Below the pieces are notes generated by a model, which saw nothing but the letters and a program-made list of their open reading frames with translations, had not been told where the DNA came from and made no database searches. Below are positions 22,506 through 36,129 of a stretch of DNA of 64,000 nucleotides, one piece after another. Made by a program: the position numbers and the translations under genes. Each line of letters starts with the position of its first letter. The stretch's first letter is position 1. Origin of the DNA: Lindgomyces ingoldianus. Taxonomy: Eukaryota; Ascomycota; Dothideomycetes; Pleosporales; Lindgomycetaceae. The stretch spans positions 801,256 to 865,255 of the forward strand of contig NW_022985185.1 of NCBI RefSeq assembly GCF_010093535.1, written 5' to 3'.

Positions 22506-23160
22506 TTATATTAGAAAACTTACTTTTACTAGTAACGTACTTTACAGGCGAGTTGCTTACACACCTAAGTTGCTTACTTTTACTAAGACTCTACTAAACT
22601 ACTTTTTTTACACTAATGCATTTCTAATAACACTACTTAGACATGCTAAAAAAATGTTAAATATAGCTTATACTTTAAACTTTTAAATAAAACATAAAAC
22701 TTTTAAAAAAAATATGCTATAGCTATATATAAAGTCTTTTAAAGAATAATAAATAACTATAGCACTAGATAACTTTTATAAGCTAATTTTACAGCTAACT
22801 TATAAAGGCTAAGTAATAAAAAGTAGGTAATTATTAAAACTATACTTAAGCTATATGTGTAAGAATTTTTCTCTTAAATAGCATTTATAGCTAATATAGC
22901 TAATTTTTTACACACTAAGCATAATCTAGGCTATATTAGCATAAACTAGCCTAGTATATTTATAAAGTGTTATTTAAAGCTTAAAGTAAAGTTTTAAGTA
23001 TAAGTATAGTTAATAAATATTTAGCTTATAATAAAGTCTATTTTACTAAAGTTATATATGTTATTATTTTAAATACTATACTTAGCTTTAATATTCTTTA
23101 TAAGGCTAAACTTACTTTAAATTACTTTAAAACTTTTATAAAAAGCTTTTTTATAGTTAT

Positions 23161-23478
23161 TGTCACGGTATCCTCCCCGGATCCCAGACATAACTGTATT
23201 GGACGCGTACTAGAGTATTATTAGTGCACGTCTGACACAAACACGACACAACACAGACATGAACTTAAGCACAAATCGCCTTAACACTAACTAAACCTAG
23301 AACAGGCTTAATTTATACCTAAAGCGCTTAGACTTCTAAGCTAAGTATTTAATTACTAATTTCCTCCTAAACTTTTCTGTTCCTTACACAATGTCTTGTA
23401 CCTACTATAATACCTTATATAGTAATTAAACTAGACTTCTGTAAAGCTCTATAACCTTACTTATGCATAATTATAACA
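23161..23478 (+). repeat. 5' LTR of element A (318 bp)
   Basis: It starts TGTCACGGTATCC and ends AATTATAACA. The outer third still has CCCCGGATCCC and ACACGACACAAC, whereas the inner end has lost its CpA/TpG sites compared with the matching end of the 3' LTR (AATCGTGACA). Confidence 0.93.
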
Positions 23479-26400
23479 TTACATTATGTTAAAACTTTAG
23501 CTAAGAATAGCCTCTAAATCTAATTTAATAAGCTTAGTACTTGCACAACTCTAAGCTATTAAAGCAAGCTAAAAAGCCTTTTAAAAAGCGCTTACTCTAT
23601 AGGAAAGCTACTATGTTGTAAGCTTTAAAGCTTTTTAAAAAGACTTTAAAAAACAGCTTTATGTTATTAAGTAGTCTGTTTCTGCCTTAACTCCTGTTAT
23701 AGTAGTAAGAACTAAGAACTTACTAGCCTTAAAGCTTACCTAGAAGTCTAGAGATAGCTTAACTCTCTCCTGCCTAACACTGCCTACAACTTGTAACTTT
23801 TTTAACCTAGTAATAAAATCTAACTAACTCCTTAATCCTCTGCTGTTTAACAGAAAATAGAAAAACCTACTTTCTTTTCTATGTAAGCTTTAATATAAAC
23901 TTAAAAGAAACACAGACTAATTCCCCTTTAAACACTCTTAGTTACTATATGCCTACTCTTAACTTAACTATAATGTAACAGCCTTAATTAACTTACTAAT
24001 AAATAAGAATATTATTAACTTAGATTAATTTATAGCATTTCTATAAGCAACTTATAAAGACTTAAATAAAAAGTTAACAGCCCTAAGTTGCCTAAACACT
24101 TTATAATAAAAAAGAAAAAGCTTTACTTTACACTTTGCTAAGTTCTACTAACTTGCATCTAATACAGGCCTAAATAAGATAGGTCTAATTATAGCCCTAT
24201 ATAACTCCCTCTTAACTAAACTATAACGCGCTATAGTAGGAGAACCCCTTCTAAACAACCTTAACGTGTATGCAAACCTAATTACTACCTACAATAATAA
24301 CATAAGGTTCCTCCCTGTACAAGCCCTAATACGCCCCTAAACTAGCGCAGTTGCAAATAAGGACCCTAATATAATAAAAATTAATTTAAATTATGCTTTA
24401 GTTAGTTCTAGAAAGCGTAAAAATTACAGGAAGAAAAGTTAATGCTTTAAGTGCAGTAAGCATAGTTATATCTTTTAAAACTGCTCTATTCCTCTTCTTT
24501 AAGTCTGCGCAAGTAGCGCTGCTAGCACTTATTAAAGATTCTTACTATTCTAATTTTATTTCTGTAAGGGCTTTAACTTGTATTTAAGCTCTAATCCCCC
24601 TTACTACTCTTAATGTAGCTGCAGCTATAGCAGTAGAAGCCTACAAAAAAGCTTGTCCTAGGGCTAAGTCACCCTCTAGGACTAATTTAACACTAGATCT
24701 CTGCTAACCTATAGGCTAAGTCCCCTACTAATAACTAGAAGTACTAAGTTAATATTCTTATATATTTATAACAAGAAACTGTATTAGCTCTAATATAAGC
24801 TCTTATTAACTTAGAAGTAAATAGCATAGGTTACATTAACAGAGAACTAGCGCATAAACTAAATCTTTAATTAACACTACTTACCTAAATAATTTACTTA
24901 ACTAGATTTAATAGAAAACAACTTAAAGAAGGTTTTATCTTTTATACTATAACTATTATAATTACTTACTAACACTATAAGAAGCAGATTAAGCTCTATG
25001 TAATAAACATAGGATGTTATAACCTAATTCTAAAACAACTATAGCTATATTAGCACAAGGTTGCCTTTAATTACTAAGAGTAAGTTTTAAACTTTAACTT
25101 TTCTTAATGCTAAGATGTATGCTTACACTTACACCTAAATAACACTTAAATAGCACTTAATATAGAAGGTCTTTAGACCTACTCCTTAATAACTTAGAGA
25201 AAAACTACCTAAGTAAGGCTAACAAGCTAGGCCTTTTACTAAGATAGGCTATGTAAAATAATTTAACAACTACTTAAACCTAAAAAAGAGAAAGCCTTTA
25301 AAGAACCTTTACCTACTTAATTTAGACACAAACTAGGACTTAAACAGTAGATAGACATCTGCTACATAGGACCTGCCCTATTTATAACTCTAGCTTAACA
25401 ACTAGATTACAAAATCTACGCAGTTATAATTTCTAATATAGACTAAGCTTTAGCTCTTTAAAAACACACTAACTTAAGAATAATAGTCTTTTAAGACTAC
25501 TATAACCTATTATATGTCTTTTTTTAAAATAAGTCTAATAAGCTTTTAATATAATGTCTGTATAATTACTAGATAACTCTTAAGCCTAGCAAACAACCTA
25601 GTTATAGGCCACTGTATAGGATGTTACTAAACAAATTAAAAGTGCTCTAAAAATACCTTAACAAGAACCTAAAAAAAAGGTTTATTTAAGCTAGCTTTTT
25701 ACTAGTAGTGTTACCTATACTATTTATAAAGAAACCTAGGGGTAGGCTTTAATTCTGTGTTAACTACTAAGGACTAAACACTATTACTATTAAAAACTAA
25801 TACTTAATTCCTTTTTTATAGAAAACTCTAAGCTAACTAAGTAAAGCAAAGTATTTTATAAAGTTAGATATTATTACTGCCTTTAACAAGCTAAGGATAG
25901 TAAAGGGTGATAAGTAGCTAACAGTGTTTTAGACCTAATATAGACTATTTAAGTACCTAGTAATGCCCTTTAGCTTAGCTAACGCGCCTAGTACTTTTTA
26001 ACATTTTATAAACAACTTACTCTAATCTTACCTAGACATGTTCTGCACTGCGTATATTAATAATATTCTAATCTATAGTAATAGCCTTTTAAAGCACAAA
26101 CAGCATGTACGCTTAGTGCTAAAGGCTATAAAAGAAGTAGGTCTATAACTTAACATAGACAAATGCAAGTTCTACTAATTAAAGGTTACATATTTAGGAT
26201 ATGTAATCTCTATAGATAGCATCTAAATAGACCCTGTTAAGGTTTAGACTATGCTAGATTAGCAATACCTAAAAGACATAAAGAATGTTTAAGCCTTTAT
26301 AAGATTTACTAACTTTTACTAATAATTTATTAACAACTTTTTATAGCTAGTAAGCCCTATAATTGCACTTACTAAGAAAGAAGTTTAATTTAACTTTAAC

Positions 26401-28507
26401 TTAAATTACTAATAGTTTTTTAACTAGCTAAAAAAAGCTTTTACTAAAGCTTTAATACTTTACTACTTTAACTTTAAACTACTAATACTTATAGAAGCTA
26501 ATGCCTTAGACTACATAGTAGCAGGAGTTCTCTCCTAGACTAAGCTAGACAGGACTATTAGGCCTATTATATACTTCTTAAAAAGAATAAGTCTTGTAGA
26601 AGGCAATTATAAAATCTATAACAAGAAATTACTTACTATAGTACACTGCTTTAAACAATAGCAACCTAAACTAGAAGGTGCAGCGCATCTAATATAGGTC
26701 TTATTTAACTATAAGAACTTGCAGTACTTTGCAACTATAAAATAACTTAGCTACTAATAAGCTTATTAGTCTAAATACCTATCTTATTTTAATTTTAAGA
26801 TTACTTATTATTCTAGTTAAGATAAAGAGAAACTAGATGCTTTTATAAAGTAATCCTAAGACGTTCTTGCTTAAAAAGAAGTGTAAAAAGCTTAACACTA
26901 AACTCTACTCTAACTTAAGCTATTTTTAGACCTTAACCTAAATAAAATAAATTAGATAATTAATTAGATTATTACTAATAAGTATCTAAATAATAAATTT
27001 ATCTAAAAAACCTTAAACCTGCTCTAAAATAGCACTAGTTAGTTAAAAAAGGTAACACTAGCTAACTATAAAAACTAAAATAGCAAGCTGTATTACTATA
27101 ACTAACTTATAATTTTTAATTCTAACAAACTAAGAATTAAACTACTCTAAATTATACATAACTTGCCTGTTAGAGGACACCTAGGCAGAGGAAAGACTCT
27201 TAACCTACTACAGAGAGAGTACTACTAGCCCCGCATGTTCTATACTATACGCTAATATGTATTATGTTGCTATACTTACTGTAAAGTAAAGGCCTCTTAA
27301 AAAAGGTACAATAGCCTGCTTAAACTGCTCCTAATCTTTAAATAAGCTTAAAAAGACATATTAATTAATTTTATTATAGACTTACCTTTATCTAAAGGGT
27401 ACATAAATATTATAGTAGTTGTTAATTACTTAACTAAGTATTAACACTTAATACTATGTTCCTCTATAACTGCCTCTAATATGGCCTAGTTATTCTACTA
27501 ATATGTATAGGTTTACTATAGCCTGCCTAACATAATTATATTAGACAGAGGTACGCAGTTTGTCTTAGCCTTCTAGGATAAACTCTGTAAATAGCTCTAA
27601 ATTATCCTCTATCTATTTACAGCTTTTTACCTAGAGACTAACAGCTAGACTAAGAATATAAACGCTGTAATAGAATAAGTCTTATAAGTGTACATAAACT
27701 ACTAGTAGGATAACTAGGTAAAATAGTTAGCTACAGCATAGTTTAAAGCTAATAACATAACATCTAAATTAACACAAGTATCCCTGTTCTTAGCAAACTA
27801 TAGATACTACCCCTAAATAGAATTTAAACTACTTATAAATACCCCCTAACTAACTTATTAATTTATATAAGTAATAGACATAAATAGACTTATTAACAAA
27901 ATCTAAAATATATTTAAATATGTTTATAAAAAGCTTACATAGGCTTAAGCTCTTTAACAAGAATACATAAACTAATTCTAAACTCTTGCCCCTGCGTATG
28001 CAGCTGGCAAGAAGGTCTAGCTAGATGCTAGAAATATCTAAATAAACTAATAATTAAAGAAACTTAATTAGAAAAACCTTAGCCTCTTTACAGTAGCCTA
28101 TATAGTCTTATTACACACTTACTAATTAATCCTACCTAACAGCATAAAGATACACCCTGTGTTCCATGTATTATTGCTGCGCTAAGTAGCCCCTAAATCT
28201 AACTATCTACCTAGACAGCTAAACCTGCTACCTAAACCTGTTATTATAAATAATAAACTAGAATACATTATAAAAAATGTTAAATAGATCTAGTTTAACA
28301 AGAAAAAACGTATCTATAAATACCTTATAAAATAGACTAGATATAACAAACTGTTGTAGGAACCTGCAGAAGCCCTGTAAGAGAACTCTGCAGTAACCTA
28401 ATTCTACGCCTAATACCTATCTAAACTAAACCTGTACCCTAACAAAGACAACCTAATGCTAGAACTACTAATGTAAAGGATTCTCTTCCTAATAAGGGGG
28501 GGGGTAC

Positions 28508-28825
28508 TGTCACAGTATCCTCCCTAGATCCTAGACATAACTGTATTAGACGTGTACTAGAGTATTATTAGTGCACGTCTAACATAAACACAACACAACA
28601 CAGACATAAACTTAAGCATAAATTGCTTTAACACTAACTAAACCTAGAACAAGCTTAATTTATACCTAAAGCGCTTAGACTTCTAAGCTAAGTATTTAAT
28701 TACTAATTTCCTTCTAAACCTTTCTGTTCCTCACACAACGTCTTGTACCTACCATGATACCTTACGTAGTAATTGAACTAGACCTCTGTGAAGCTCTATA
28801 ACCTTACTCGTGCACAATCGTGACA
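28508..28825 (+). repeat. 3' LTR of element A (318 bp)
   Basis: It is the same length as the 5' LTR. The inner start is RIP-altered (TGTCACAGTATCCTCCCTAG), while the outer end is not (TACTCGTGCACAATCGTGACA), the mirror image of the 5' LTR. Confidence 0.93.
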
Positions 28826-29706
28826 GTTATACTATACTTAAATATTACTTTAAAGTTTAGATAATACTTTTTAAACATACTAGGCTAGTTTATGCTAATA
28901 TAGCCTAGATTATACTTAGTATGTAAAAAATTAGCTATATTAGCTATAACGTACCTAACAGGTTGGCCGGCCACTTTTGCCAAGCCCCTACTAAAACCAC
29001 CCTATTCTAGCGCAAAACAGCCTACTTTAGCCCTATATAAAGCAATATAACATAAGATATTATTTAGAGTCTACTTCTACTACTTTTTTTACACATATGT
29101 AAGTTATGCCTAGTCTAATTACACTACTTATATTACTTTTAACTTAGCTTACTTTTTTTTAGCGCGCACTTGTGTTTTTAGCTTCTTTCTATTACTACAC
29201 ACTTTAAACTCCTTTAAAGCAGTTAAATAAGCTTTATTTTTAACTATTAAGGTTTTTTTTACTTAAATCTACTTTTTTTTATGTAATTTATGTTATGTAG
29301 CAGCCTTATTTACTACTTAAAGCTTTGTAATCTTCTTTTATGCTAACACTAGCTTATACGCAATAATTACTGCCCCTTTTAAGACCTTTTTAAAGGCCTT
29401 TACTATAGACATTAGTAAGCTATCTACATGCCTTTAAATTTTTACTTTTATAAGCATTAATTATAACTTAAATTTAAAGGTATTACTTAGAGTTTATAAC
29501 TACTAGGGCTTATTATTAATAAGTAGTAGTAGTAATAGAGTACATAACTAGATATTAAAGGCTATTTTAACTTATTTTAGGTTAAATAGGACTAAACTAG
29601 CGTCTTAAACCCTTTTTTAGATATTACTAAAAGTAATTACTATATTATAAATGTGTATAACGCATAGTAAGAACTTAAGTTTTATAATATAAGTAATTTA
29701 GTTATA

Positions 29707-29986
29707 TGTCCGTACGCAGCAGCAGCGTCGCGTCCTGGATACGAGCGATCGCGCACGAGCAGGATCACGTATCTATGTCACATGATGCTCGTGCGCGAAC
29801 CTCTGTGCGCGAACATCTAGATATCCCCCTTTTCCTCTATATAGAGGAAAGACAAGAGTAATAGAACTAGAAACATGTTACTCTTACCTTACCTACTTTA
29901 TATACTGTGCACACTGTACACTACTCTTACTTTTGCTACTTAAGTGCTTATACTATAAGCAGCTAGCTATTAAAGCCTATTTAACA
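29707..29986 (+). repeat. 5' LTR of element D (280 bp)
   Basis: It starts TGTCCGTACGCAGCAGCAGC and ends CTATTTAACA. The outer 120 bp is intact and GC-rich (GCGTCCTGGATACGAGCGATC); the inner end is AT-shifted. A TATA-like TCTATATAGAGG lies within it. Confidence 0.92.
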
Positions 29987-30044
29987 CTAATTAGTAGTTA
30001 ATTTAATTAACTATAAATTAGTAAGAGTAATAATAAAGTACTTA

Positions 30045-30558
30045 CACTTTATAAGGTACTTTATTTTATTACTTATTCTTTAAAAAAAGTAATAGCAGAG
30101 TACTTACGCCTTATAAGGTACTTTGTTTTGTTACTTATCTTTTAGAATAGCAGATTAATCCTTTGCATTATACAGCAAGCTCTGCTACTATACAGAGTAA
30201 GGAGGAGATAGTGTAAGACGCACACTAAAGCTACTAAAGCTGCACAACCTAGCAGCTAGATAATAGCAGTACCTGCGTAATCTACTGCATAAGCAATTAA
30301 CCTTACGCCTTATAAGGCACTTTATTTTGTTACTTATCTCTTAGAAAGAGTAACAATAAAGCACTTATGCTTTATAAAGTACTTTATTTAGTTACTTATC
30401 TCTTAAGATAGCAGATTAATTCTTTGCATTATACAGCAAGCTCTGCTACTATACAAAGTAAAGAGGAGATAGTGTAAGGCGCACACTAAAGCTATTAAAG
30501 CTGCATAACCTAGCAGCTAGACAACAGCAGTACCTGTGTAATCTACTAAAAAAGTAAT
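30045..30558 (+). repeat. 261 bp tandem duplication in the leader of element D
   Basis: Two adjacent copies with a period of about 261 bp (for example GCAGATTAAT at 30150 and 30411) contain the near-palindrome CGCCTTATAAGGTAC and the phrase TACAGCAAGCTCTGCTACTA. They sit between the 5' LTR and the Gag-like region. Smaller internal repeats of CTTATAAGG-type units are also present. Confidence 0.8.
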
Positions 30559-32923
30559 TAACTATACTATTATAATAAAATCTTATTAGCAACTAATAAC
30601 TCTATGTAATAATAAAAAGAATAAGAAACAATTTCTATTATATAAATAACTTATAAAGGACATAAAGATATTAAAGGCAACACTATAGAATAAGACTAGC
30701 CTAGAGTACTAGAATAATAAGATTAATATGTTAAAAGCTCTAATAAGCTTATAGACTTAATTATATATAAGTTATATAATTACTAATTTACATATAATAA
30801 CTTAGAAAGGCGCTACTTTTTTAAGTGTATATATAAAAGATTTTAAAAGATAAATACTATAAGACTTCTTAGCACTTAGCTATATATTTAAAAGAGAGCT
30901 TATATAAGTGCTAGAAAATAAAGGAATTACACTACAGCTAAGCACTAAAGGTACCTAAGCCTAGAAGCTGTATAATATAGTATAAAAAAAAGTAATTATA
31001 CTAAAAAGGCTTTATATATAACCTTTATTACTATATAAGGCTCTGCACAGAAGTAGACTAAACACAATGCTGCTATTAACACTAAATATACTAGTATTAC
31101 CTACTCCTACACCTTAGCTAGCACTACACTAATTACTATACAAATAATACATGCCACCCTACTTAACGCCTGCTCCACACCCTTAATTGTACACACCACT
31201 GCCTGCAGTAGTGTATGCACTACTAATACCACCTGCACAATCTATACCACATTACAACCTGTATAAACTTCTACCTTAAAGAGAAAACACTAAAAAAAAA
31301 CTCTTAGTAGATAAGATTATATAATTTTAAAAAGCATAAAAAAAAATAATAACTACATAAGTTAACTATATAACATTTTTATAAATAAAATAAAAATCTT
31401 TATTAATTTATGTTAATAGCTAAATATCTAGAAAACTTAGTATATAGACATTTTTTTAGATATCCTAAAAAGTTAGGCAAATATGTACTATATGCATAAC
31501 ATAGGCCTTAGACATAACTAGAAGCATTTGTATAACACCTTAAGTAGTTACTTTAACACTAATGTAAACTATAGCTAGTACTAAACAGACTAGATAATAA
31601 TAACTTTTACATAATACTAATAAAAGAACTTTAATAAAAGTTTATATAAAGTCCTTAAAATAATAATTAATAAGCTTACACTTATATAAAGGGCACTAAA
31701 AATAAAATTTTAAAGAGATGTTCTACTGCACACTACTATTATATAAGCCTGTTAAGAATAACTAGAACTAGAACATGCTATGTTTACTATTAAGCCCTTA
31801 TATAAAGCTTTATTTAGTAACTTATAAGTATTACTTTAAGTTACTATAAACTAAAGAGTAAACTAATACCTCTAGAAACTGCCTAATATATACTACATAG
31901 ACTACTAATATAACTCTACATAACAAGAGTTTACACAACAAGAAGGAAGCTTTTCTCTATGTAAAAAAAGACAACATAGAAGATCCCTATCTAAGTTTAG
32001 GCTATAATTTAAAGATAACTATACATAGATAAAGAAGTGCTTTGTCTACTATAAGAAAAAATGTTAGTTATTAAACTACTCTTATAATAACTATACACAA
32101 GCAAAGAACTAGTATGTTGCCTTATATAAAGATTTTTATAATAAGACTTTATTATATAAAGCTATTACTTTATATATCTAAGACTTTAAAGGTTACTCTA
32201 AGAAAGAAAATAACTTACATAATATAAAAAAAATAAAATAGAAAAGTAAGAATGCTAAAAAAGCTATTAACTACTTTACTTTTACTACTTATTTATACTA
32301 TGCAATAAGAGAGGACATCTACAGCATTAAACCTAAGAAATATGCTAAGCAATTTATTTTTAATAACTAATACTATATAGTATACTAAGGTAAACTATAA
32401 GATATAGGTGTAGTAAAAATCTTTACTATTAGCAAGTCTTAACTTAAAGTGTACATATAAAAAAACTTATATATAAAAATTAATTAAACACCTAGCTAAA
32501 CAGATATTAGCTTTAAAGGCTAGACACTAAAAGAATTAATTAGTACTATATAAATCTAGAACTTAATTAGTCTAGTTACATACTATATTCTAGAGACTCT
32601 AACACTATTTCTGCTATTACTAGCAGATGCTAATTAACTTAGAGCATACTTTAACAACATTTTAAATATTATTATACATAAAGACAAAACTACTATACTT
32701 ATTATATAAAAATAAGGACACTTTTTTTTTAATATTAGTAAGAAAGAATCTATGTCTTTCTTTACTAAATTAAAACTCTACTGCCTCTACTACTAATTTA
32801 GACACCCCTGCATAGAGAGACTCTAGAAGATGCTAACTAGCGCTAGCTACAATGTTAATGCCGCAGTGCTAGAAGAGATTAAGAAGTTCTGCCACCTCTA
32901 CTAATTATACAACTAGGCCCTGC

Positions 32924-33241
32924 TGTCACGGTATCCTCCCTAGATCCTAGACATAACTGTATTAGACGCGTACTAGAGTATTATTAGTGCACGTCTAACA
33001 TAAACACAACACAACACAGACATAAACTTAAGCATAAACTGCCTTAACACTAACTAAACTTAAAATAGGCTTAATTTATACTTAAAGCACTTAGACTTCT
33101 AAGCTAAGTATTTAATTACTAATTTTTTCTTAAACCTTTTTATTTCTTACATAACATCTTATACTTACTATAATACTTTATATAGTAATTAAACTAGACC
33201 TCTATAAAGCTTTATAACCTTACTTATGCATAATTATAACA
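32924..33241 (+). repeat. 5' LTR of element B (318 bp)
   Basis: It is a 318 bp match to the A LTRs, beginning TGTCACGGTATCCTCCCTAG and ending TAATTATAACA. Confidence 0.93.
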
Positions 33242-35734
33242 TTATATTATGTTAAAACTTTAGCTAAGAATAGCCTTTAAATTTAATCTAATAAGCTTAG
33301 TACTTATATAACTCTAAGCTATTAAAGTAAGCTAAAAAGCTTTTTAAAAAGCGCTTACTTTATAAAAAAGCTACTATATTATAAGCTTTAAAGCTTTTTA
33401 AAAGGACTTTAAAAAATAGCTTTATATTATTAAGTAGTTTATTTCTGCCTTAACTTTTATTATAGTAGTAAGAACTAAGAACTTACTAGCCTTAAAGCTT
33501 ACTTAAAAGTCTAAAGATAGCTTAACTTTTTCTTGCCTAATACTACTTATAACTTATAACTTTTTTAATTTAGTAATAAAATCTAACTAACTTCTTAATC
33601 CCCTACTATTTAATAAAAAATAAAAAGACCTACTTTTTTTTTATATAAGCTTTAATATAAACTTAAAAGAAACATAGACTAATTCTTTTTTAAATGCTTT
33701 TAGTTACTATATGCCTACTTTTAACTTAACTATAATATAATAGCCTTAATTAACTTACTAATAAATAAAGATATTATTAACCTAGACTAATTTATAGTGT
33801 TTTTATAAATAACTTATAAAAACCTAAATAAAAAGTTAATAGCTTTAAGTTACCTAAACACTTAATAATAAAAAAAAAAAGCTTTACTTTACACTTTACT
33901 AAGTTTTACTAACTTGCATCTAATATAGGCCTAAATAAGATAAGTCTAATTATAGCCTTATATAACTCCCTCTTAACTAAACTGCAACGCGCTATAGTAG
34001 AAGAACCCCTCTTAAACAACTTTAATGCGTATGTAAACCTAATTACTACCTATAATAATAACATAAGGTTCCTCCCTGTACAAGCTCTAATACGCCCCTA
34101 AACTAGCGCAGTTATAAATAAAGACTTTAATATAATAAAAATTAATTTAAACTATGCTCTAGTTAGTTCTAAAAAGTGTAAAAATTATAAAAAAAAAGTT
34201 AATACTTTAAGTGTAGTAAGTATAGTTATATTTTTTAAAACTACTTTATTCTTTTTTCTTAAGTCTGCGTAAGTAGCGCTGCTAGCACTTATTAAAAATT
34301 TTTACTATTTTAATTTTATTTTTATAAAGGCTTTAACTTATATTTAAGCCTTAATTTTTTTTACTACTCTTAACATAGCTGCAGCTATAGCAGTAGAAGC
34401 CTATAAAAAGGCTTGTTCTAGAGCTAAGTTACTCTTTAGAACTAATTTAACACTAAATCTTTACTAACTTATAAGCTAAGTCCCCTACTAATAACTAAAA
34501 GTACTAAGTTAATATTTTTATATGTTTATAATAAAAAACTATATTAGCCCTAATATAGGCTCTTATTAACTTAAAAGTAAATAACTTAAAAGTAAATAGC
34601 ATAAGTTATATTAATAAAAAACTAGCGTGTAAACTAAATTTTTAATTAACACTACTTACTTAAATAATGTACTTAACTAGATTTAATAAAAAATAACTTA
34701 AAAAAAGTTTTATTTTTTATACTACAACTATTATAATTACCTACTAACACTATAAGGAGTAGATTAAGCTTTATGTAATAAACATAAGATATTATAACTT
34801 AATTCTAAAATAACTATAGCTATATTAGCATAAAGTTACTTTTAATTACTAAAAGTAAGTTTTAAACTTTAACTTTTTTTAATACTAAAATATATGCTTA
34901 CGCTTACACCTAAACAACACCTAAGTAGCACTTAATATAGAAGGTTTCTAGACTTACTTCTTAATAACTTAGAAAAAAACTACTTAAGTAAGGCTAATAA
35001 GCTAGGCCTTTTACTAAAATAAGCTATATAAAATAATTTAATAACTACTTAAACTTAAAAAAAAAAAAGCTTTTAAGAAATTTTTACTTACTTAATTTAA
35101 ACATAAACTAGAACTTAAACAGCAGATAGACATCTACTATATAGAACCTGCTCTATTTATAACCCTAGCTTAATAACTAGATTATAAAATCTACGCAGTT
35201 ATAATTTCTAATATAGACTAAGCTTTAGCTTCTTAAAAACACACTAACTTAAAAATAATAGTCCTTTAAGACTACTATAACTTATTACATGTCTTTTTTT
35301 AAAATAAGTTTAATAAGCTTTTAATATAATATTTATATAATTACTAGATAACTTTTAAGCCTAGCAAACAACTTAGTTATAAGCTACTATATAAAATATT
35401 ACTAAATAAATTAAAAGTGCTTTAAAAATACCTTAATAAAAATTTAAAAAAAAGTTTATTTAAGCTAGCTTTTTACTAGTAGTGTTACTTATACTATTTA
35501 TAAAGAAACCTAGAGGTAGGCTTTAATTCTATGTTAACTACTAAAAACTAAATACTGTTACTATTAAAAACTAATACTTAATTTTTTTTTTATAAGAAAC
35601 TCTAAGCTAACTAAGTAAAGTAAAGTATTTTATAAAGTTAGATATTATTACTACCTTTAATAAGCTAAAAATAGTAAAAGGTAATAAATAGCTAACAGCA
35701 TTTTAGACCTAATATAAACTATTTAAGTACCTAG

Positions 35735-36129
35735 TGTAACAGCGCAGGCAAGACAATGGGTCCGAATGCGGTATGAATCCACTCAGAGGCATATGGGAGT
35801 GCGTGGGGACTCAGAGACCTGGGAATACCAATGACANNNNNNNNNNGCGCAGGCAAGACAATGGGTCCGAATGCGGTATGAATCCACTCAGAGGCATATG
35901 GGAGTGCGTGGGGACTCAGAGACCTGGGAATACCAATGACACCTATAGGCCTTGTACGTAGGATATCAGAAAACTACTAAGCTAGCTACAGGGGCAAGGT
36001 GCAACTAAATACATAAGGGAATAGGGGCAACTGCAGGGGACTAGGTTGAGTCATAGTTAGGGCTAATATAGGGACCCTTTAGATAGGATCTAAGCGACCT
36101 AAGATAGAACAATTTGTAGAATTATTACA
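35735..36129 (-). repeat. Left (3') LTR of element C, with gap artefact
   Basis: It is 290 bp once the repeated 95 bp and 10 N are discounted, equal to the right LTR. The outer 220 bp is unmutated (GGGTCCGAATGCGGTATG); the inner part is RIP-altered (AACAATTTGTAGAATTATTACA). Confidence 0.9.
35742..35941. other. 10 N gap with identical 95 bp on each side
   Basis: Bases 35742-35836 and 35847-35941 are the same 95 bp, separated by ten N. LTR length is right only if one copy is removed, so this is most simply an unmerged contig overlap. Confidence 0.9.

Larger units (their letters stand above)
23161..28825 (+). mobile_element. Element A: Ty3/gypsy chromovirus-type retrotransposon, RIP-inactivated
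   Basis: This 5665 bp element has two 318 bp LTRs and target duplication GTTAT on both sides; F2 keeps the empty site. Reading through stops shows the gypsy order: Gag zinc knuckle CFKCSKHSYIF*NC (24443-24484, the His changed to Tyr as RIP would do); reverse transcriptase around 25850-26260 (KLDIITAFNKLRI, LFKYLVMPFSLANAPSTF, TAYINNILIYSN, where a family YIDD would read INN after G-to-A change); integrase HHCC finger from 27158 (HNLPVRGHLG); integrase core near 27370-27560 (GYINIIVVVNYLTKY, IILDRGTQFV); and a C-terminal chromodomain-like block around 28250-28400 (YKYLIK*T, EPAEAL*ENSAVT). A poly-purine tract at 28494-28504 precedes the right LTR. Dozens of TAA/TAG codons make it inactive. Confidence 0.93.

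Noticed and set aside
35773..35961. Apparent protein with an exact internal peptide repeat
   Set aside because: Created by the duplicated 95 bp around the N gap inside an LTR; not coding.
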